DNA of 64,000 nt from Heterohyrax brucei (GCA_028571685.1 CM053143.1:195741829-195805828), one strand, 5' to 3'. Counted from the stretch's first letter, positions 11,711-23,802 are shown. Notes: a model not told the origin generated them from the letters alone. Numbers and translations: made by a program.

Positions 11711-12412
11711 CGACTGCACTGTGGCTACTGGAAACTGGGTGGAAAAGCGCAAGCCCATCACCAGAGGAGGCAGAGTTCTTTTTTTCCCAGCAGAGCAAAC
11801 ACCACCTGGTGACAGATGGACGCCAAACGTCCCCCATGCGACACCCTCCAGTGTTGACACACTCAGGACTCATTACGCCCAGGCCGCCACAGCCGCCGGC
11901 TCTGGGTGGAGGCGGTTTCGCTGGATTAGAAAAAAGTCCTCTTCCCACGCACTGTTTCCTGGACTTCGTGCAAGACAGACAGCTGTTGCTGTCAGCAGAC
12001 ACAGGTCCTGGATCCTCCCGGCAGCCCCTTCACCCCGAAATAATGCCAGCCTCTCGTTGTTCCTTGCTGCCATTGACTGACCCCGCTGGTGGCGACCCCA
12101 GCACAGTGGAAGAACCCCGCTCCTGGCCGCACACTGCCCCCGTGATCACTTGCAGATGAGGCTACCAGGATCCACCGTGTTTCCACTGGCTCATTTCTGG
12201 AAGTCCACCCTCGTCTGGAAGACCCCCTGAAATCCAATCAGTGTCACAGTGACACACAGGCCTCCACGGCAGATGAGCAGTGGCTGCGTCAGCCAGGACC
12301 TGACCCTGCCCAAGTGAAGAGTCCACCCCTGAACCCCCACAGCTCCCTTCTGGGAAGTAATCGTTTCCTTAGTTGGTGTTCCTGAGAAGATGGCAAAGCT
12401 CTGTGGCTAACT
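11711..12412. other. Unannotated stretch, nothing recognised
   Basis: No feature recognised. Open frames up to about 119 codons overlap on both strands without any motif. Confidence 0.4.
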
Positions 12413-12577
12413 GGGAAGGCCTGGTGGTGCAGTGGTTAGCGGCGCCTCTGATCACCGAAAGGCAGGCAGTGCACTTCCCCCAGGCGCTCCTAGGCAGTAC
12501 TATGGGACAGTCCTACCCTGACCTATAGGGTCACTATGCGTCAGACCCAACCTGACGGCAGTGGGTTTCGGGGTTAT
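12413..12577 (+). repeat. AfroSINE copy
   Basis: Head aaggcctggtggtgcagtgg, B-box region, acctatagggtcactatgcg and the tail ctgacggcagtgggtttc are all in order. Confidence 0.85.
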
Positions 12578-13736
12578 TGGTAACCACCCAGACACATTTT
12601 ACAATCTCCCTGTCCGTCCCAGGAGGAGCCCAGGCTCACCCACGGGGAGCAATCTGCCTGCAGTCAACACCAGAAGCTTTGACTGGAGAGGGCTCTCTCC
12701 TCCCCAGTTTAATTTTAAAGTGTGAAATCGGCAGAACACGTCTGATACACATACACAGAGGAAACGAGGAGTCCAAGTCCCGAACAAGGCTGATGGCACT
12801 GACCTGACCACAGCCGCCAGTGCCGGCACTAAGTTCCGTCACATTCCATCTCCCCAACACCCCGGCTGAGGGGACGCATACGGGGCACAGCCAGCCCCGT
12901 GTCTCCACACGCAGCTCTCGAGCTCCATCCAGGGCCAGGTCAGTAGGCCGAGGGCTGGGGCCAGACCCGGAATTCTCTACCTCTTCTGGGTGGTCCCTGT
13001 CCCCCAGGTGCTCACATACCTGTGGTGAGGGGCCAGGGGACTGAGGGGCTGTGGAGACCACCAGAGAACCATGCAGACCCCTGAGGTCCCCCATGGCTCC
13101 TTAGCAGGACTGCTCCTACCTCTCTGACCCTTCCCCTCAGCGCCCGCACCTCCACCTTTTAACAGCTTTCTTTCATGTCCCACAGGTAGCAAACATCACT
13201 CAGCCCAGGGGACCACCGAGACCGCAGAACACTCTTCCCTGGCCAGGAAGAGGGCACCATCAGACAGGCACTGTTAGGAGGCGTGCTGGGGTCCCTCCCT
13301 GAGCCCCCGCCGATGCTGCCCCACACCCTTTTGCTGGGTGAGAGTGGCCGGCCACATTTCCTTCTTGATGGACACCGTCATGGTTGACTGGGCCCCTAGA
13401 GGACAGGCTGAAATCCTGAGCCTGGAAGCAGGTCTTTGAAGGTGTGATCACTAAGTTTGCATGTGGCCCCCTGGAGCGGGGTGGCCCTGACTCAGCCTGA
13501 GTGACGTCCCATAAAGAGAGGGGACAGACACAGCCAGCGGAGCCTTGTGAGGTCGTGGCAGAGATTGCAGCTAGGTGGCTGGCGCCCGGGAATGCCTGCG
13601 GGCAGCTGACGGTCCAGAGAGACCAGGCGGAGCCTCCCAACAGCTCCCAGGGCGCGCGGTCGTGCCCACACCCTGATCTCAGACGTCGGCCTCTGGTCTG
13701 TGGGGCTCTGTTTTGGCGGCCCCAGGACGTTTCGTA
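12578..13736. other. Unannotated stretch, nothing recognised
   Basis: No exon or repeat recognised; open frames up to 152 codons lack motifs. Confidence 0.4.
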
Positions 13737-14297
13737 TGGAAGGACTGCCAGTTAAATTCATGAACTCATCCTACAAAAAGCGCTCCGTACCTCACTGCTG
13801 ACTGTCACTGCAGTCCCCGTCGAAGTGCACCTGGGGGCCGACACACGCCGGAGCCAGCGCCCTGTCCACCCTTCAGAGCTCTCTCGGAACTCTTTCTACA
13901 ATGGTCATCAGCAGTGTTGTCGTATTACCCTTCATGTCCTGAATGTCATCCAGATCTCTTCCTTTCAATATTTCCTTTATCTTTAGGTAAAGAAAAAAGT
14001 CAGTGGGGGCCAGAACACGTGAGTAGGAAGAGTGTTCCAAGACAGTGACTTGTTTTCTGGCTAAAAACGCCCTCATAGACAGCTAGACAATTAAGTTCAC
14101 GAACTTGCCACCAGGCCACTGTGCACAGTGGCCATTCCAGAGAGTTCCAAGATTGCTTGGACGGGTGGACCGCGTGCTGGCATTGGTGCACAGCTTCCCA
14201 AGCGGAGGACTTGGAAGGTGACCACAGTGACAGTCAGCAGTCAGGTCTGTAGCACTCAGAACAATGAAGTTTGTGGACGTAATTGTCAGACCTTGTA
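13737..14297 (-). mobile_element. Tc1/mariner element, internally deleted, copy 1
   Basis: 561 bp. On the - strand 14,076-13,873 encodes the C-terminal part of a mariner transposase, with the LAPTDFF-type motif (here VLAPTDFFLY) that carries the last acidic catalytic residue of the D,D34D triad, then KIKEILKG. The ends match copy 2: the left end follows a TA at 13,735-13,736 and the right end finishes ccttgta. The N-terminal DNA-binding half of the transposase is absent, so the element cannot be autonomous. Confidence 0.8.
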
Positions 14298-14639
14298 GAC
14301 AGATACTCTGAAGCTCGAGACATCAGTAGAGGCCACCTCCTTGGTGCCCTCCCTGCGGAACAGGACTGACGGCCTACCCCAGCCACCCCAGGGCTGCCGT
14401 GGGCCCCCCCCTACCCCCAGTGCCAGTGTATGTGCCATAAGCCCAGGACCACCCAGTGGAAAGAAGCACACATGTGGCCAGGGTCCCTGCGAGGCCACCC
14501 AGACCGGCCAAGGTCACCCATCAGCTCCGTGGAGAAGGGTGTTCCTGCCAATGGACTGTCTCGTAGACAGGTCTGACCTCAGACCCCCTGACCTGGGCCA
14601 GTGCTTCCCAAGGTCAGGGTGACTGTCTCTCCGAAGTAA
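14298..14639. other. Unannotated stretch, nothing recognised
   Basis: No feature recognised. Confidence 0.4.
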
Positions 14640-14860
14640 TTAAGACACATTATCGGGGAGAGAGCAGTCCCTGGAGAAGGACGGTCGGTGGAAAAGAGGG
14701 AGACCCTCAGTGTGATGGACGGACAGTGGCTGCCACCACAGACTCAAGCATGACAGCTGGGAGGCTGGCGAAGGACAGGTCACCTTTCGCTCTCTGTGCC
14801 CAAGGCTGCCGTGAGCCAGAACTGACCGGCCAGCACCCAACAGCAGCACTCCCTGCTGTG
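14640..14860 (+). mobile_element. RTE LINE 3' end, 5'-truncated
   Basis: Sense RTE sequence: cagtccctggagaaggacgg, aaaagagggagaccctcagt, acagtggctgccaccacaga, ending with the RTE/AfroSINE-like tail (cagcacccaacagcagc). No intact coding sequence remains. Confidence 0.7.
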
Positions 14861-15599
14861 GCGGTCACTGTCATCTCAGAAGCTTGACTGCGTCCAGTGG
14901 GGAGGACTTCCTGGCCAAGATGGACCACAGGGAGACAGACGGGAAGAGCTCACACCTCCACATCCCTCCTTCCCAAAAGCATCGATGTGACATTGGCAAT
15001 GGAAGCATGTTCTCAGCCCCCCGCCTCAGAGGGGGAAACCAAGGCACAGAAGCTGCACAGAGGAGTGGGTGGCAGGACAGACCCCCACCTGCCCACTCAT
15101 GACCTGAGTCCCCACAGAGGCATGTGCACAGACATACCTTCCAGAACCTTCTGGAATGCAGTGGGGTTTCTGCACAGTGTCCCCAGTGTCATTATGGAAG
15201 CAGATGTGTCTGCCCAGAGTGACATCCAGTGTCGTCACAGGCAGCCCGGGGACAGGAGCCCCGGGACGCACCCGAGAGCTCTGCGGGGTCACGATGCCCT
15301 CAGCCACACTCTCGCTTCCCCAGAATCCCAGAGCCCTGGACATCAGGGTGACCTCAGGCCCCCTCGCTCTCTGTGAGGCTGGGCTGCCGACACCAGAGCC
15401 TGGCACAGCTGACAGTCAGCTGCTCCTCTGCCGGGGGGTCCTGCAGAAGCCCCAGGTTTCAGAGCCCCTGGGCCCTCCTTCCTCCAGAAGACCCCCTCTC
15501 TGCCACTCCACTCCACCTCGCTGGCCCTGGCGACAGCGGCTCTGATCTGCCAGCCCCCCAGGCATGCCCGTCCGGTCTGCAGCTCTGGCCTTGCCTGAC
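14861..15599. other. Unannotated stretch, weak MIR-like piece near 15,010
   Basis: A short stretch near 15,025-15,060 (aaaccaaggcacagaagctg) resembles an antisense MIR core. Otherwise nothing recognised. Confidence 0.35.
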
Positions 15600-15785
15600 G
15601 CAGCCATGAATAATGGATGAGTCAGTGCTGTAAATTTAGAAGACGTCTTTCTGCCCACTCCAGCAGCTTCCACTCTATTTTTATCACGCTGACTTGTAAG
15701 AAAACTCATCCCTTAGAAAACTATTCTTCTCCCAGCTGATTTCCTGACAACCCAAATTCAGTTGCTAATTTTCCAGGCCCCTGAG
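15600..15785. promoter_or_regulatory. Candidate conserved non-coding element (speculative)
   Basis: An AT-richer island between GC-rich flanks, with no repeat family recognised, containing an AP-1-type site (atgagtcagtg near 15,617) and many homeodomain-like aat/tta words. Conservation cannot be judged from one sequence. Confidence 0.2.
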
Positions 15786-18411
15786 CAGCAACTGGCTCCC
15801 TGCCCTGGGGTGGGGGTGGGGGGCTGGGCGGGGGCTGGCTCCAGCAGCTTCTGGAAAGTTCTTCCTCTGGGGGGTCGGGTGCCTGGGGCGGGGTGCAGGG
15901 CCTTGAAGTCACAACCCAGCATGAGTGTCACTACTCCCCGGGCAGCCTGGGCAAATGGGACCCTTGTCTAGGTCCGCAGTAGCTCCCGGGGGCAGCAAAC
16001 AGGCCAGCTGCCCGCATCTGAGCCGCGTCATGATCCTCTCATCGCCTCATGTGCCAGCAAAAGCCGGACAGTGAACAAGGAGGCTTGGCAAATTGGTGCG
16101 TTCCCCTGTGCTGCAGCCGAGGGACACGGGGCACAGCGTGGGCGGCCGGAGGATGGACAAATCGGGGTTAGAAAAAATACAACCAGAAGCAAGGAGGAAG
16201 GAGCTGCCTCACTTACTTTGGACTTGATGTCATGAGAGACCTGTGCCTAGGAAAGGACATCAGGTTTGGCGAAGCCGAGGGTCACAGGGACAGGAGGTTG
16301 GGCTGACACAGTGGCCACAGGGGTGGGCTCAGGCCTAGGAACGATCGTGAGGCTGGCATAGGACAGGGCGTGTGTCCTTCCGTTGGGCTGAGGGCCACTG
16401 AGAGCGGGAGCCAACGTGACGACACTGAAGAACAAGACCTAGGTGACCAAGGAGGTTACAGCCGACAGCACAGGAACCCCGGCCCCGTCCCGAATCCACC
16501 GCAGACGTCACTGACAGACCACTGCGCTCTCTTCTGCTGGGGCTGTCCGCCCCTCGGCATCCTCTCTGCATGGAGTCGGGCACGGGGCATCTGGGCTACT
16601 CCACCCACAGACCCCTGGGCCGCTCGGGGCAGGGCCGCAGCCGGCAGCGGCGACGGAGAAAGCACGGCACTGGCCTCGGACACGCCTCTGCCCGGGGTTT
16701 CCCTTCCCTTTGCCTCGGGGCAGGCTCGGCCGCACCTGGCCTGTGCCAAGGGGACTTAATGGGACCGTGGCAAGCCTGGGAGAGGTTCCCACGCCCAGGG
16801 AATGCTCACTGAGGCCTGGAGATAGGGCAAGGCAGAGACAGACAGACAGACAGGAGTCGAGGGCCTGACCCGAGGGCGAGAGTCAGAGCTGAGCCTTCCA
16901 AGGATAGGTTGTTATACGGCGCCGCCACTGCACGAGGGTCCTTGACACGTGTGGCTGCCCCCTCACTGGGCACTGGGTCCTGGGGGGCAAAGGGTAAGCC
17001 CCTCACCCACAACAGGACCCCCACCCCTGGCAGCACCAAGCTCCTGGATGGGCACTCAGGAAGTGTGCTGCTGGAACTAAAGCAAATGACAGGGTGTTCT
17101 GCGCACACAGATAATTGTGCGTTTTGTCCCTGGTGGGTGGGTTTGGATTAGGAGACCATCACTCCAGCCACCACCCCCATGCCCACCCCCCACAGAGGCA
17201 CCAGCGAAGAAGGGAGGCAGTGACGCTGCAGAGCCCTGCTGTGGTCCCCACGGCTCGCCAGGTGCCAGGACAGGGCACCCCCACCGCAGGGACCCACATG
17301 GCCATGTCCTTTGCCCCACACCCCTCAGTGTCTGTTCCACTGGTTCTCGAAGGCTCCGTGGGGCCTCCCGCCTCTGCAGCTCTGCCCTGAGGTGGCCCCC
17401 GCCTGGGGTGTCGCCACGCTGGCCCCACTTCCTCCAGGTGGGATTCTCCTCCTTGTGCACCTGTCTTCGGCTGTGCACGCATCTACGAGACGCCATCCTC
17501 TGTGTCATCGCCCCTGTGCTCATCTGCTGGACCCTGTGGGCTCCTTAGGGACACACGCCGTGCCCTGCGTCTGGGAACCCTCATGCACATAACAGACGGT
17601 GGCCGTCGCCTGTCAACCAAATCCCTTACTTTCAAATTGGCAAACACATTTGCTGGTGTTTCATTGACGGGTGTTGGTTCTAAAAGCAGGTTTCTATGTT
17701 TAGTCTTAACAGTGTTCCTGTTCCTAACAACACCCTTTCTTCTGATTGTTTTTTAATATTACAAAATTAATCATCAACCTCAGAACAAAGGGCAGCCGGC
17801 ACTTCCCGACAAGTTGGAAGGTTCAAGCAAGTTCTGCCATGTCCAGCCTACAAAATTGTGTGTCGTGGGGTCAGTGCCACCTTGTTAAAGACACCAAAGA
17901 GGTTGACATACATAAGTGACACTGGTTTCGCGGGCTGAGCATGTTTTCCTCGCAGCGATCATTCGGGACCGCTCAGGTTGGGTCAGGGCTGATCTCAAGT
18001 CTCACCAGTGAATGCCCAGCCCACCCTGCTGTCCGAGCGCCGGAGCTTGGGAGCCCCGCGGTGGGAAGTTAACTGTGGATACGGCAAGGGCCCGCCGTTG
18101 GTGGCCAGGCTCCCAGGAGGCCCTCTTCTAGTGGGTGGGCCAAGGAGATGGGACGGGCTCCTGGCTATCGCTGCACACGGCTCCCAGCCAAGCACTCTGT
18201 GCCCCCGGGTCCTTCTGGAAAGTGTACAAGAAAGAAACGCGGGACAAGGCTTGGGAAATAAGGGACAGGGTCTCCGCTGGCCCCTCCTGGAAAGCAGCTG
18301 CCACACCAGGGGGTCTGGCATCTACACCAGGGTCTCTGCCGATTGGGTCTCCCACCACCCCTCACTGGTACCCCAGTGCTTGTCCTTCAGGACCAGATGG
18401 AATGTTGGATG
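15786..18411. other. Unannotated stretch, nothing firm recognised
   Basis: About 2.6 kb, mainly GC-rich, with many overlapping spurious open frames on both strands (up to 148 codons). A short (acag)n run lies at 16,830-16,855 and an AT-rich patch at 17,600-17,780. No splice-bounded exon, domain or repeat family was recognised. Confidence 0.4.
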
Positions 18412-18462
18412 GGTAGGTAGGTGAATAGAAAGATGGGTGGGTGGTGGGTGGGCGGGTGGAGA
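18412..18462 (+). repeat. GGTA/GGTG low-complexity run
   Basis: Short run of gggtaggtaggtg and gggtgggtggtgggtggg words. Confidence 0.7.
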
Positions 18463-18545
18463 CTCGACTATGGCAACTCTCTCTGTGGCCCTGGGAAACT
18501 CACTTAGCTTCTGTGGGCCTCTGTTTCCTCATTTCTTAGATCAGG
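18463..18545 (+). repeat. MIR fragment
   Basis: Sense MIR core: cctgggaaactcacttagct then ctctgtttcctcatttctta. Confidence 0.6.
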
Positions 18546-19465
18546 CACAAGGAAGAGAAGGGAAGTCCTTCCTTTGGCCCTGGAACCTGCCTGGGGAGAC
18601 TGGACACCCTGGCCTGTGAATTTAGCACAGGTGTTCCCATGCTTTGTGACCTCTGACTCCCGTTATCCTTTCAAGACGGATAAACATGGGCCTCACTGCC
18701 GGGTACCGGCTGCCGTCCTCTCCCTGGTAACGCACTCTAAGGGTGCCACTGGCTGTACCACTAACCCCAGGAGCTGGCCCACTACCTTCCTGCCAGATGC
18801 CACCAGGGAATTGTGTTTAAACGGCCTATAATGAAAAAGAAGAGAGTTTTCTGCACAAGTTCTCAGCCTTGGCCACAGACTGAAACTGTCTGGGGAGTCA
18901 GTGAACAGACAAGGGCTTCGTGCAACCCAATTAAGGCTGAATCCCTGCAGGTTAAAAATCCCTCAGGAGGCTCGTATGCAGCCAGGACTGGGAACCAGTT
19001 AACTGGAGACTTGGGAGAAATCGGGGGCTGGAAGAAAGCTACAAACCAGTCAGGTGTTTTGAGATCAAGGTCTGTCTGGAGAAACAGGATTCTTTCTGGA
19101 GGTTCTGGCCCATCACCTCCAGCTCTCAGCCAGCCAGGAGACCCGAGGAAGGGCAAGGAAGCGCCCAGCCAAGAACCAGGCCTGCAGCACCGCGCCAGCT
19201 GAGGGCTCTCCAAACACTGACTTTCCGGGAGAAACCCCTGTCTGAGTTCTGGCCAACGGGATGAGGGCAGAAGGGACGTGCCCACCCCGACCTGGAGAAG
19301 GGAGGGCCAGAGACGGAAGGAGGGTGGAGCCTGTGTGAGACGCCCGGGCACCCTGACCACCTTCGACTGGGAGGAGACCCAGACGACAACCATGGGCTTG
19401 GGGGACCTGCAGGCAGCCCGTCTAAGAGAACGTCGTGCATCCCTGAGCCCAGGAAACCTCTGAGG
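18546..19465. other. Unannotated stretch, nothing recognised
   Basis: No exon recognised. The 219-codon open frame on the - strand (19,522-18,863) has no domain that I recognise and overlaps open frames on the other strand. Confidence 0.4.
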
Positions 19466-19512
19466 ACCACAGAACCGGCCCGACGGCACTGGGTGGGGTT
19501 TGGTTGGTTTGG
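19466..19512 (+). repeat. AfroSINE 3' tail fragment
   Basis: Only the tail is present (cccgacggcactgggtgggg followed by ttggtttgg). Confidence 0.5.
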
Positions 19513-19538
19513 TGATGTCCACGCTGGTGGCTGTGTGC

Positions 19539-19685
19539 TGTGCGCCAGTTGATTACAGAGCAGAACTGTCCCCTGGGATGTTTCGGACTGTAAACTGACG
19601 GGCCGCCAGGAGCTGCGTGGGGGTTCCAACTGCAGACCCCTTGGTTAGCGGTGGAGTGTTCAACTGCTGCGCCACCGAAGCTCCC
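19539..19685 (-). repeat. AfroSINE copy
   Basis: Antisense order: acagagcagaactgtcccct, a diverged middle, cccttggttagcggtggagt and the reversed head gccaccgaagctcc. Confidence 0.75.
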
Positions 19686-19715
19686 TCTGTGGTTCATTTA
19701 AAAAAAAAAAAAAAA

Positions 19716-19868
19716 GACCAAACCTGTTGCCACACGTTGATTTTGACTCAGTAATCTTACAGGACAGAGCAGAACTGCCCCATAGAGCTTCTGGGAGCAG
19801 CTGGTGGATGGGAACCGCCGTCCTCTTGGCAAGCAGCTGAGCTCCTAACTACCACGCCACCAGGGCTG
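19716..19868 (-). repeat. AfroSINE copy after a 17-A run
   Basis: A pure A run (19,699-19,715) is followed by ccaaacctgttgcc, ggacagagcagaactgcccc and the reversed head taccacgccaccagggc. It lies immediately beside another - strand copy. Confidence 0.85.
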
Positions 19869-20302
19869 CGGTTCAGAGGGGGGTCCAGGCGGCTCCTCTG
19901 TCCAGGCGGCACCCCTCCAGATGCAGTGACTGCTAACCTGCTGGCCATCGTGAGTTGGTTCTGCCCAGCCCACCCACTCTGTCCCAAGGCCGGTGACCCA
20001 GTCCACAGCGAGAATGTTCCTCCAGAAGCCCGTTTCGCACTGTAAAGGACCAACCAACGAGTCCGACCCCAGCCTCCACCTCCAGGAGAGAAGAGGTGGT
20101 CGTGGCATTGTTCTGGAATGTTCCCTTGGTGCCCAGGGCTGATCATCCCTGCCAGACACCTGTAAGCACTGTCCCTCTCCTCACAATAGGAAGGACCAAA
20201 TGGGCCACACCACAGCTTCTGATCCCTGCCCTTAATCCCATGGTGAACAGAGCTAACCACCTAGCATGTGCCAGGCCTGACCCCAGACTCTTCCAAGCTA
20301 CC
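19869..20302. other. Unannotated stretch, nothing recognised
   Basis: No feature recognised. Confidence 0.4.
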
Positions 20303-20826
20303 TGTCATAGTTTGAATTGTGTCCCCCCAAAAATATGTGTAGCCACGTGGCTGGGATATGATTCCCAGTATCTTGGGACTCTCCTCCATCGTGTGGTTTC
20401 ACTAAACTGTATGTTAAAGGACTAGGGCGGGGATATAGATGCCCGCATAGAATTACCTCCCTGCCCTGCTGTAGGGGGAGTTTCCCCGGAGTATGGCTTG
20501 CCCCACCCTTGATGCTTTCAGCTTGCAAGAGATAAAAGGGAAAGAGAAACAAACGACAATGGAGAACCTCGCTACCATCAAGCAAGCAGCACCGGGAGAA
20601 GAGCGCGTCCTTCAGACCTGAGGTTCCTGCGCCAAGACGCTTCCTGGACAAAGACTGATGCCATACCGGACTTTCCTCCAGAGCTGACAAGGGGAAAGCC
20701 TTCCCCTGGAGCGGTCACCCTGAATATGGACTTGTAGCCTACTGGACTGTGTAAGAATAAACCTTCCTTTGTTGAAGCCATCCACTCTGTGGTATTTCTG
20801 TTAGAGCAGCCTAGCTGACTAAGACA
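20303..20826 (+). mobile_element. Solo LTR, ERVL-MaLR-like, complete (524 bp)
   Basis: Begins tgtcatagtttgaattgtgt and ends agctgactaagaca, i.e. TGT...ACA termini. It contains the usual order gagataaaaggg, ttcagacctgaggttcctgc, tccagagctgacaagg, cttgtagcctactggactgt and an AATAAA poly(A) signal (20,756). Flanks ctacc / ccacc are a likely 5-bp target duplication with one mismatch. It is the cleanest copy of a family with at least six other pieces in the window. Confidence 0.8.
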
Positions 20827-21395
20827 CCACCATTGCACAGATGTGGCATGGTCCCTCAGCAGGGCACCAGAGGACATTAGACAGGTGGGGATGAGACTGT
20901 GCCTCTGCGGGAGGAGCTGCCAGAGCCTGACCAAGCGAGGGAAGTGGTGGGCCCCAGCCCCCCTGCTCCCAGCCAAGCTGGTCCTAAGAACAGACTCATG
21001 AGCTGATCAGCTGACCACAAAAGCATGTGTGAGCGCAGATGAACCCAGCAGAACCTCCTGGCTAAGCCCAGCCTGAAGTGCTGACTCGCAGGCCAGCAAG
21101 ACAAGCAGCCGTCTTTTAACCCCCTAAATCTTGCGGTGGTTTGCTACACCCCATACACTAACTATTGCCTACAGCTTTCTCACTCCAAAGCCCCCTCTGT
21201 CCTCCACCCAGCGTTCCTTTCCTAATGCCTCTGAGACTTGAGAATGCAGAAAAAGAAGCCTCCCCACATCCACAGGACACAAACACTGTGTATGTGGCTC
21301 TGTGACCGCTGTTTACATCTCTTTGTACGTAAATTCTCTTTACCGAGAATCTGCCCTCCCCCATGGTACGGGTGAGCAAGCTGAGGTTTGGGAGG
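20827..21395. other. Unannotated stretch; MIR-like end
   Basis: The last 45 bp (gtacgggtgagcaagctgag) look like antisense MIR cut by the LTR that follows; its counterpart may resume near 21,840. Nothing else was recognised. Confidence 0.4.
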
Positions 21396-21790
21396 TGTTA
21401 TGAACTATGTCCCCCACAAATAGGAGTTGGAATCATAACCCTATACTTGTTGATGTAATCTAATGTGATGCAATGTAATCATCTTCCATAATGCCATCTA
21501 AGGTAATGTATTGAAGTAATCATCTGAGATGCTAGCACTGCAGGTTGGGTCCCAAACTTAATCAGTCCTGGGGGACAGAAAGATGAGCCCAGACACAGAG
21601 ACAAGCCAGCACACATGGGGGAGCACAGAGACCACGTTGAGGTTGCCAAGGACCCACAGTACACCAGGCTATGAGAGCTGAGACGAGATCTCTCCCCAGA
21701 GATAACAGAGACAGCCTTTCCTAGAGCCGGTGTCCTGAACTCAGACTTCTGGACACCCAACCCACGAGAAAATCAATCTCTGTTCTTTAA
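21396..21790 (+). mobile_element. MaLR/MLT1-like solo LTR, diverged
   Basis: Starts tgttatgaactatgtccccc. Includes the agacacagagacaagccagc stretch, gagatctctccccagagat and an end region with agaaaatcaatctctgttct. It apparently inserted into an old MIR. Confidence 0.6.
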
Positions 21791-21839
21791 AGCCCCTCTC
21801 CCACTCACAGCGGCGGCATCACAGCAACACTGGGAGATG

Positions 21840-21930
21840 AAGACTGGAGGGGTCCACAGTTAGCAAGTGACAGAGTCAAGATCTGAACCCAGGACACGTG
21901 GCCACAACCAGGAAGCCCACGCCTCAGCTG
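21840..21930 (-). repeat. MIR fragment
   Basis: Antisense MIR: ccacagttagcaagtgacag followed by agatctgaacccaggacacg. Confidence 0.55.
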
Positions 21931-22661
21931 GGATGGCTCTCCCACCGTCCCTTCACCCACCTCCTAGAGCCCGGCCCTCAGGAGAGCTCAACTCAGAAGG
22001 ACTGGGATGAGGTTCTGAATTGAAACCCCAGGAGTGAGAGGTAGGAGGAAGAAGAGAGGGCGGAGGAGGGGGAGGGAGGAAGGAGTCTAAGCTAGTCCTG
22101 AGGTCCCCGGGTGCTCCATCACAAACCTGAAGGTTGGGGGCCCCGAGCCACCCTGTGGCACTGCGGAACCAAGGCCTAGCCCTCTCTACCATAAAGATCA
22201 CAGCCCAGCACACAGCACAGCTCTGCCCTGACACACAGGGGTCACCGTGAGTCAGAATCACTTCGACAGCAATACGCCTGGACTTTTGTTCCCAGCTACA
22301 CTTCCTCGTTTCTGTTTTTCTGGACAGTCCTCCTCGCACTGCTCACATGTATGGACGATGACCTGATGGATCCATACCTACTGTGATCACAGATGAACGG
22401 GTGCCCCTACTAACACATCACCGGTCTACAAACAGCACTCCACCTCTCAGCTCAGCTCTTGGAGGGTCTCCGGCCCGAGGTGCCTGAACACCGCCCCCTT
22501 TAGGGGGGCCCAGGAAATGCAGGCTGTAATTGACCAGGTCTGACGCTGCAGTCCCGGTGCCCTCCTGGTGGTGGTGCTGCTGCTGCACAGATCACACTTC
22601 AGGCCCCAGGCTTTGGAGAGCTAAGCAGGGGTCATGGGGGACACACCTAGGACACTCAACC
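21931..22661. other. Unannotated stretch, purine-rich patch
   Basis: 22,035-22,085 is a gagga-rich purine run. Otherwise nothing recognised. Confidence 0.4.
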
Positions 22662-22770
22662 TGTTGAGGATTGAACTGTGCCCCCCACCCCCCAAAAAAT
22701 GTGTGCTGGAAACTCAACTCTGTCGGCGTGATCTGTTTGGGGGGAGTGTTTTCTTTTGTCAAACAGGGAA
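22662..22770 (+). mobile_element. MaLR-like LTR, 5' fragment
   Basis: Starts tgttgaggattgaactgtgc, the 5' end of the same LTR family. Its 3' half may be the fragment at 23,560-23,802, with SINEs and other sequence between. Confidence 0.55.
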
Positions 22771-22969
22771 GTTATTGAGAGACTTCTTGGGTTTTAAGGT
22801 TTTTCTTATCCACAAAACCAAATATTAATCACAAAAACCTGCTATTATATTAACCATAAAGACCGCCAAAGCCTGCTAGAATCTTCTCTATAGCAATGTA
22901 AATGTGTCTTTATCTGCTGACCAAGGGCAGCCGGGAAACCCTTACCTTCTAATTTAAATCTCAAAAGGC

Positions 22970-23065
22970 CGAGGGCTACAAGTGGGTAACTGGTGGATTC
23001 AAACCACTGACCTTCTGGTTAGCAGGCATCACTCTCAACCACTGCACCACCATAGGCAGGTGGAG
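22970..23065 (-). repeat. AfroSINE, partial
   Basis: Antisense 5' half: ggtggattcaaaccactgac, cttctggttagcaggcatca, then the reversed head caccaccatagg. Confidence 0.7.
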
Positions 23066-23377
23066 GGCCACAGTGTTGGCAGCCAGGTCAGCAGCGCCAG
23101 CTCTCAGGAAGAGGGGTGACAGGGAGAGCAGCTCTGGCTGATTTCCCGGGTTCCCCTTCAGAAGCCCCCTTGTGGCTGTTCTATTCAGAGCCATTTGCTT
23201 TTTCTGGAATAAAACAGGTCCGTGTATGCAGACCAAATAGCTGCTCAGGATAAACGGGCATTCCGAGTTCAGTGACTTTTGACTCTGCTCGGCCCTTTGT
23301 TCCGTTGGCGAGGTCGTAAGACTGAGCGTCTCCTGACTCCTCTTTCCTGACCCCCAGCCAGAGCAGCACCACCCCAG

Positions 23378-23525
23378 GGAGCCCTGGGGTGCAGAGGTGA
23401 GGACCCACGGGAGCTGGCCAACGGGCTGGCGGTTTGAGCCCACTGGCCACTCCTCGAAGACCCAGTGGAACAGTTCTGCTCTGTCCCCCAGGGTCGTTAC
23501 CAACAGGAGTCAACTGGCCACCGCT
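23378..23525 (+). repeat. AfroSINE, diverged
   Basis: Head tggggtgcagaggtgagg, then gggctggcggtttgagccca and gtggaacagttctgctctgt. Confidence 0.65.
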
Positions 23526-23559
23526 GGTCTTGTTCCTCATTAAATAGACACCGAGACAA

Positions 23560-23802
23560 GCAGTCACCAACAGGGAAGACAGAGGCCGCAGGAAAATCAC
23601 CGAGAAGGTGACCACGTCAGGGCGACAGCAGCTGAGACGAGGACCCTGCCCAAGAGCCCACAGAGCGAGCTATCCCCTGGAGCTGACGTCGTGGGTGCAC
23701 AGCCACGGCCTCCTGAACGCTGAGAAAATAGGTTCCTGTTCTCAAAATCCCGCTGCGTGCCTGGCGTTTCTGTTACAGCGGTGCCAGCTGACTAAGACAC
23801 TG
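23560..23802 (+). mobile_element. MaLR-like LTR, 3' fragment
   Basis: Contains the 3' half of the family: ccctggagctgacgtcgtgg, cgctgagaaaataggttcct, and the terminal ccagctgactaagacac. Confidence 0.65.
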
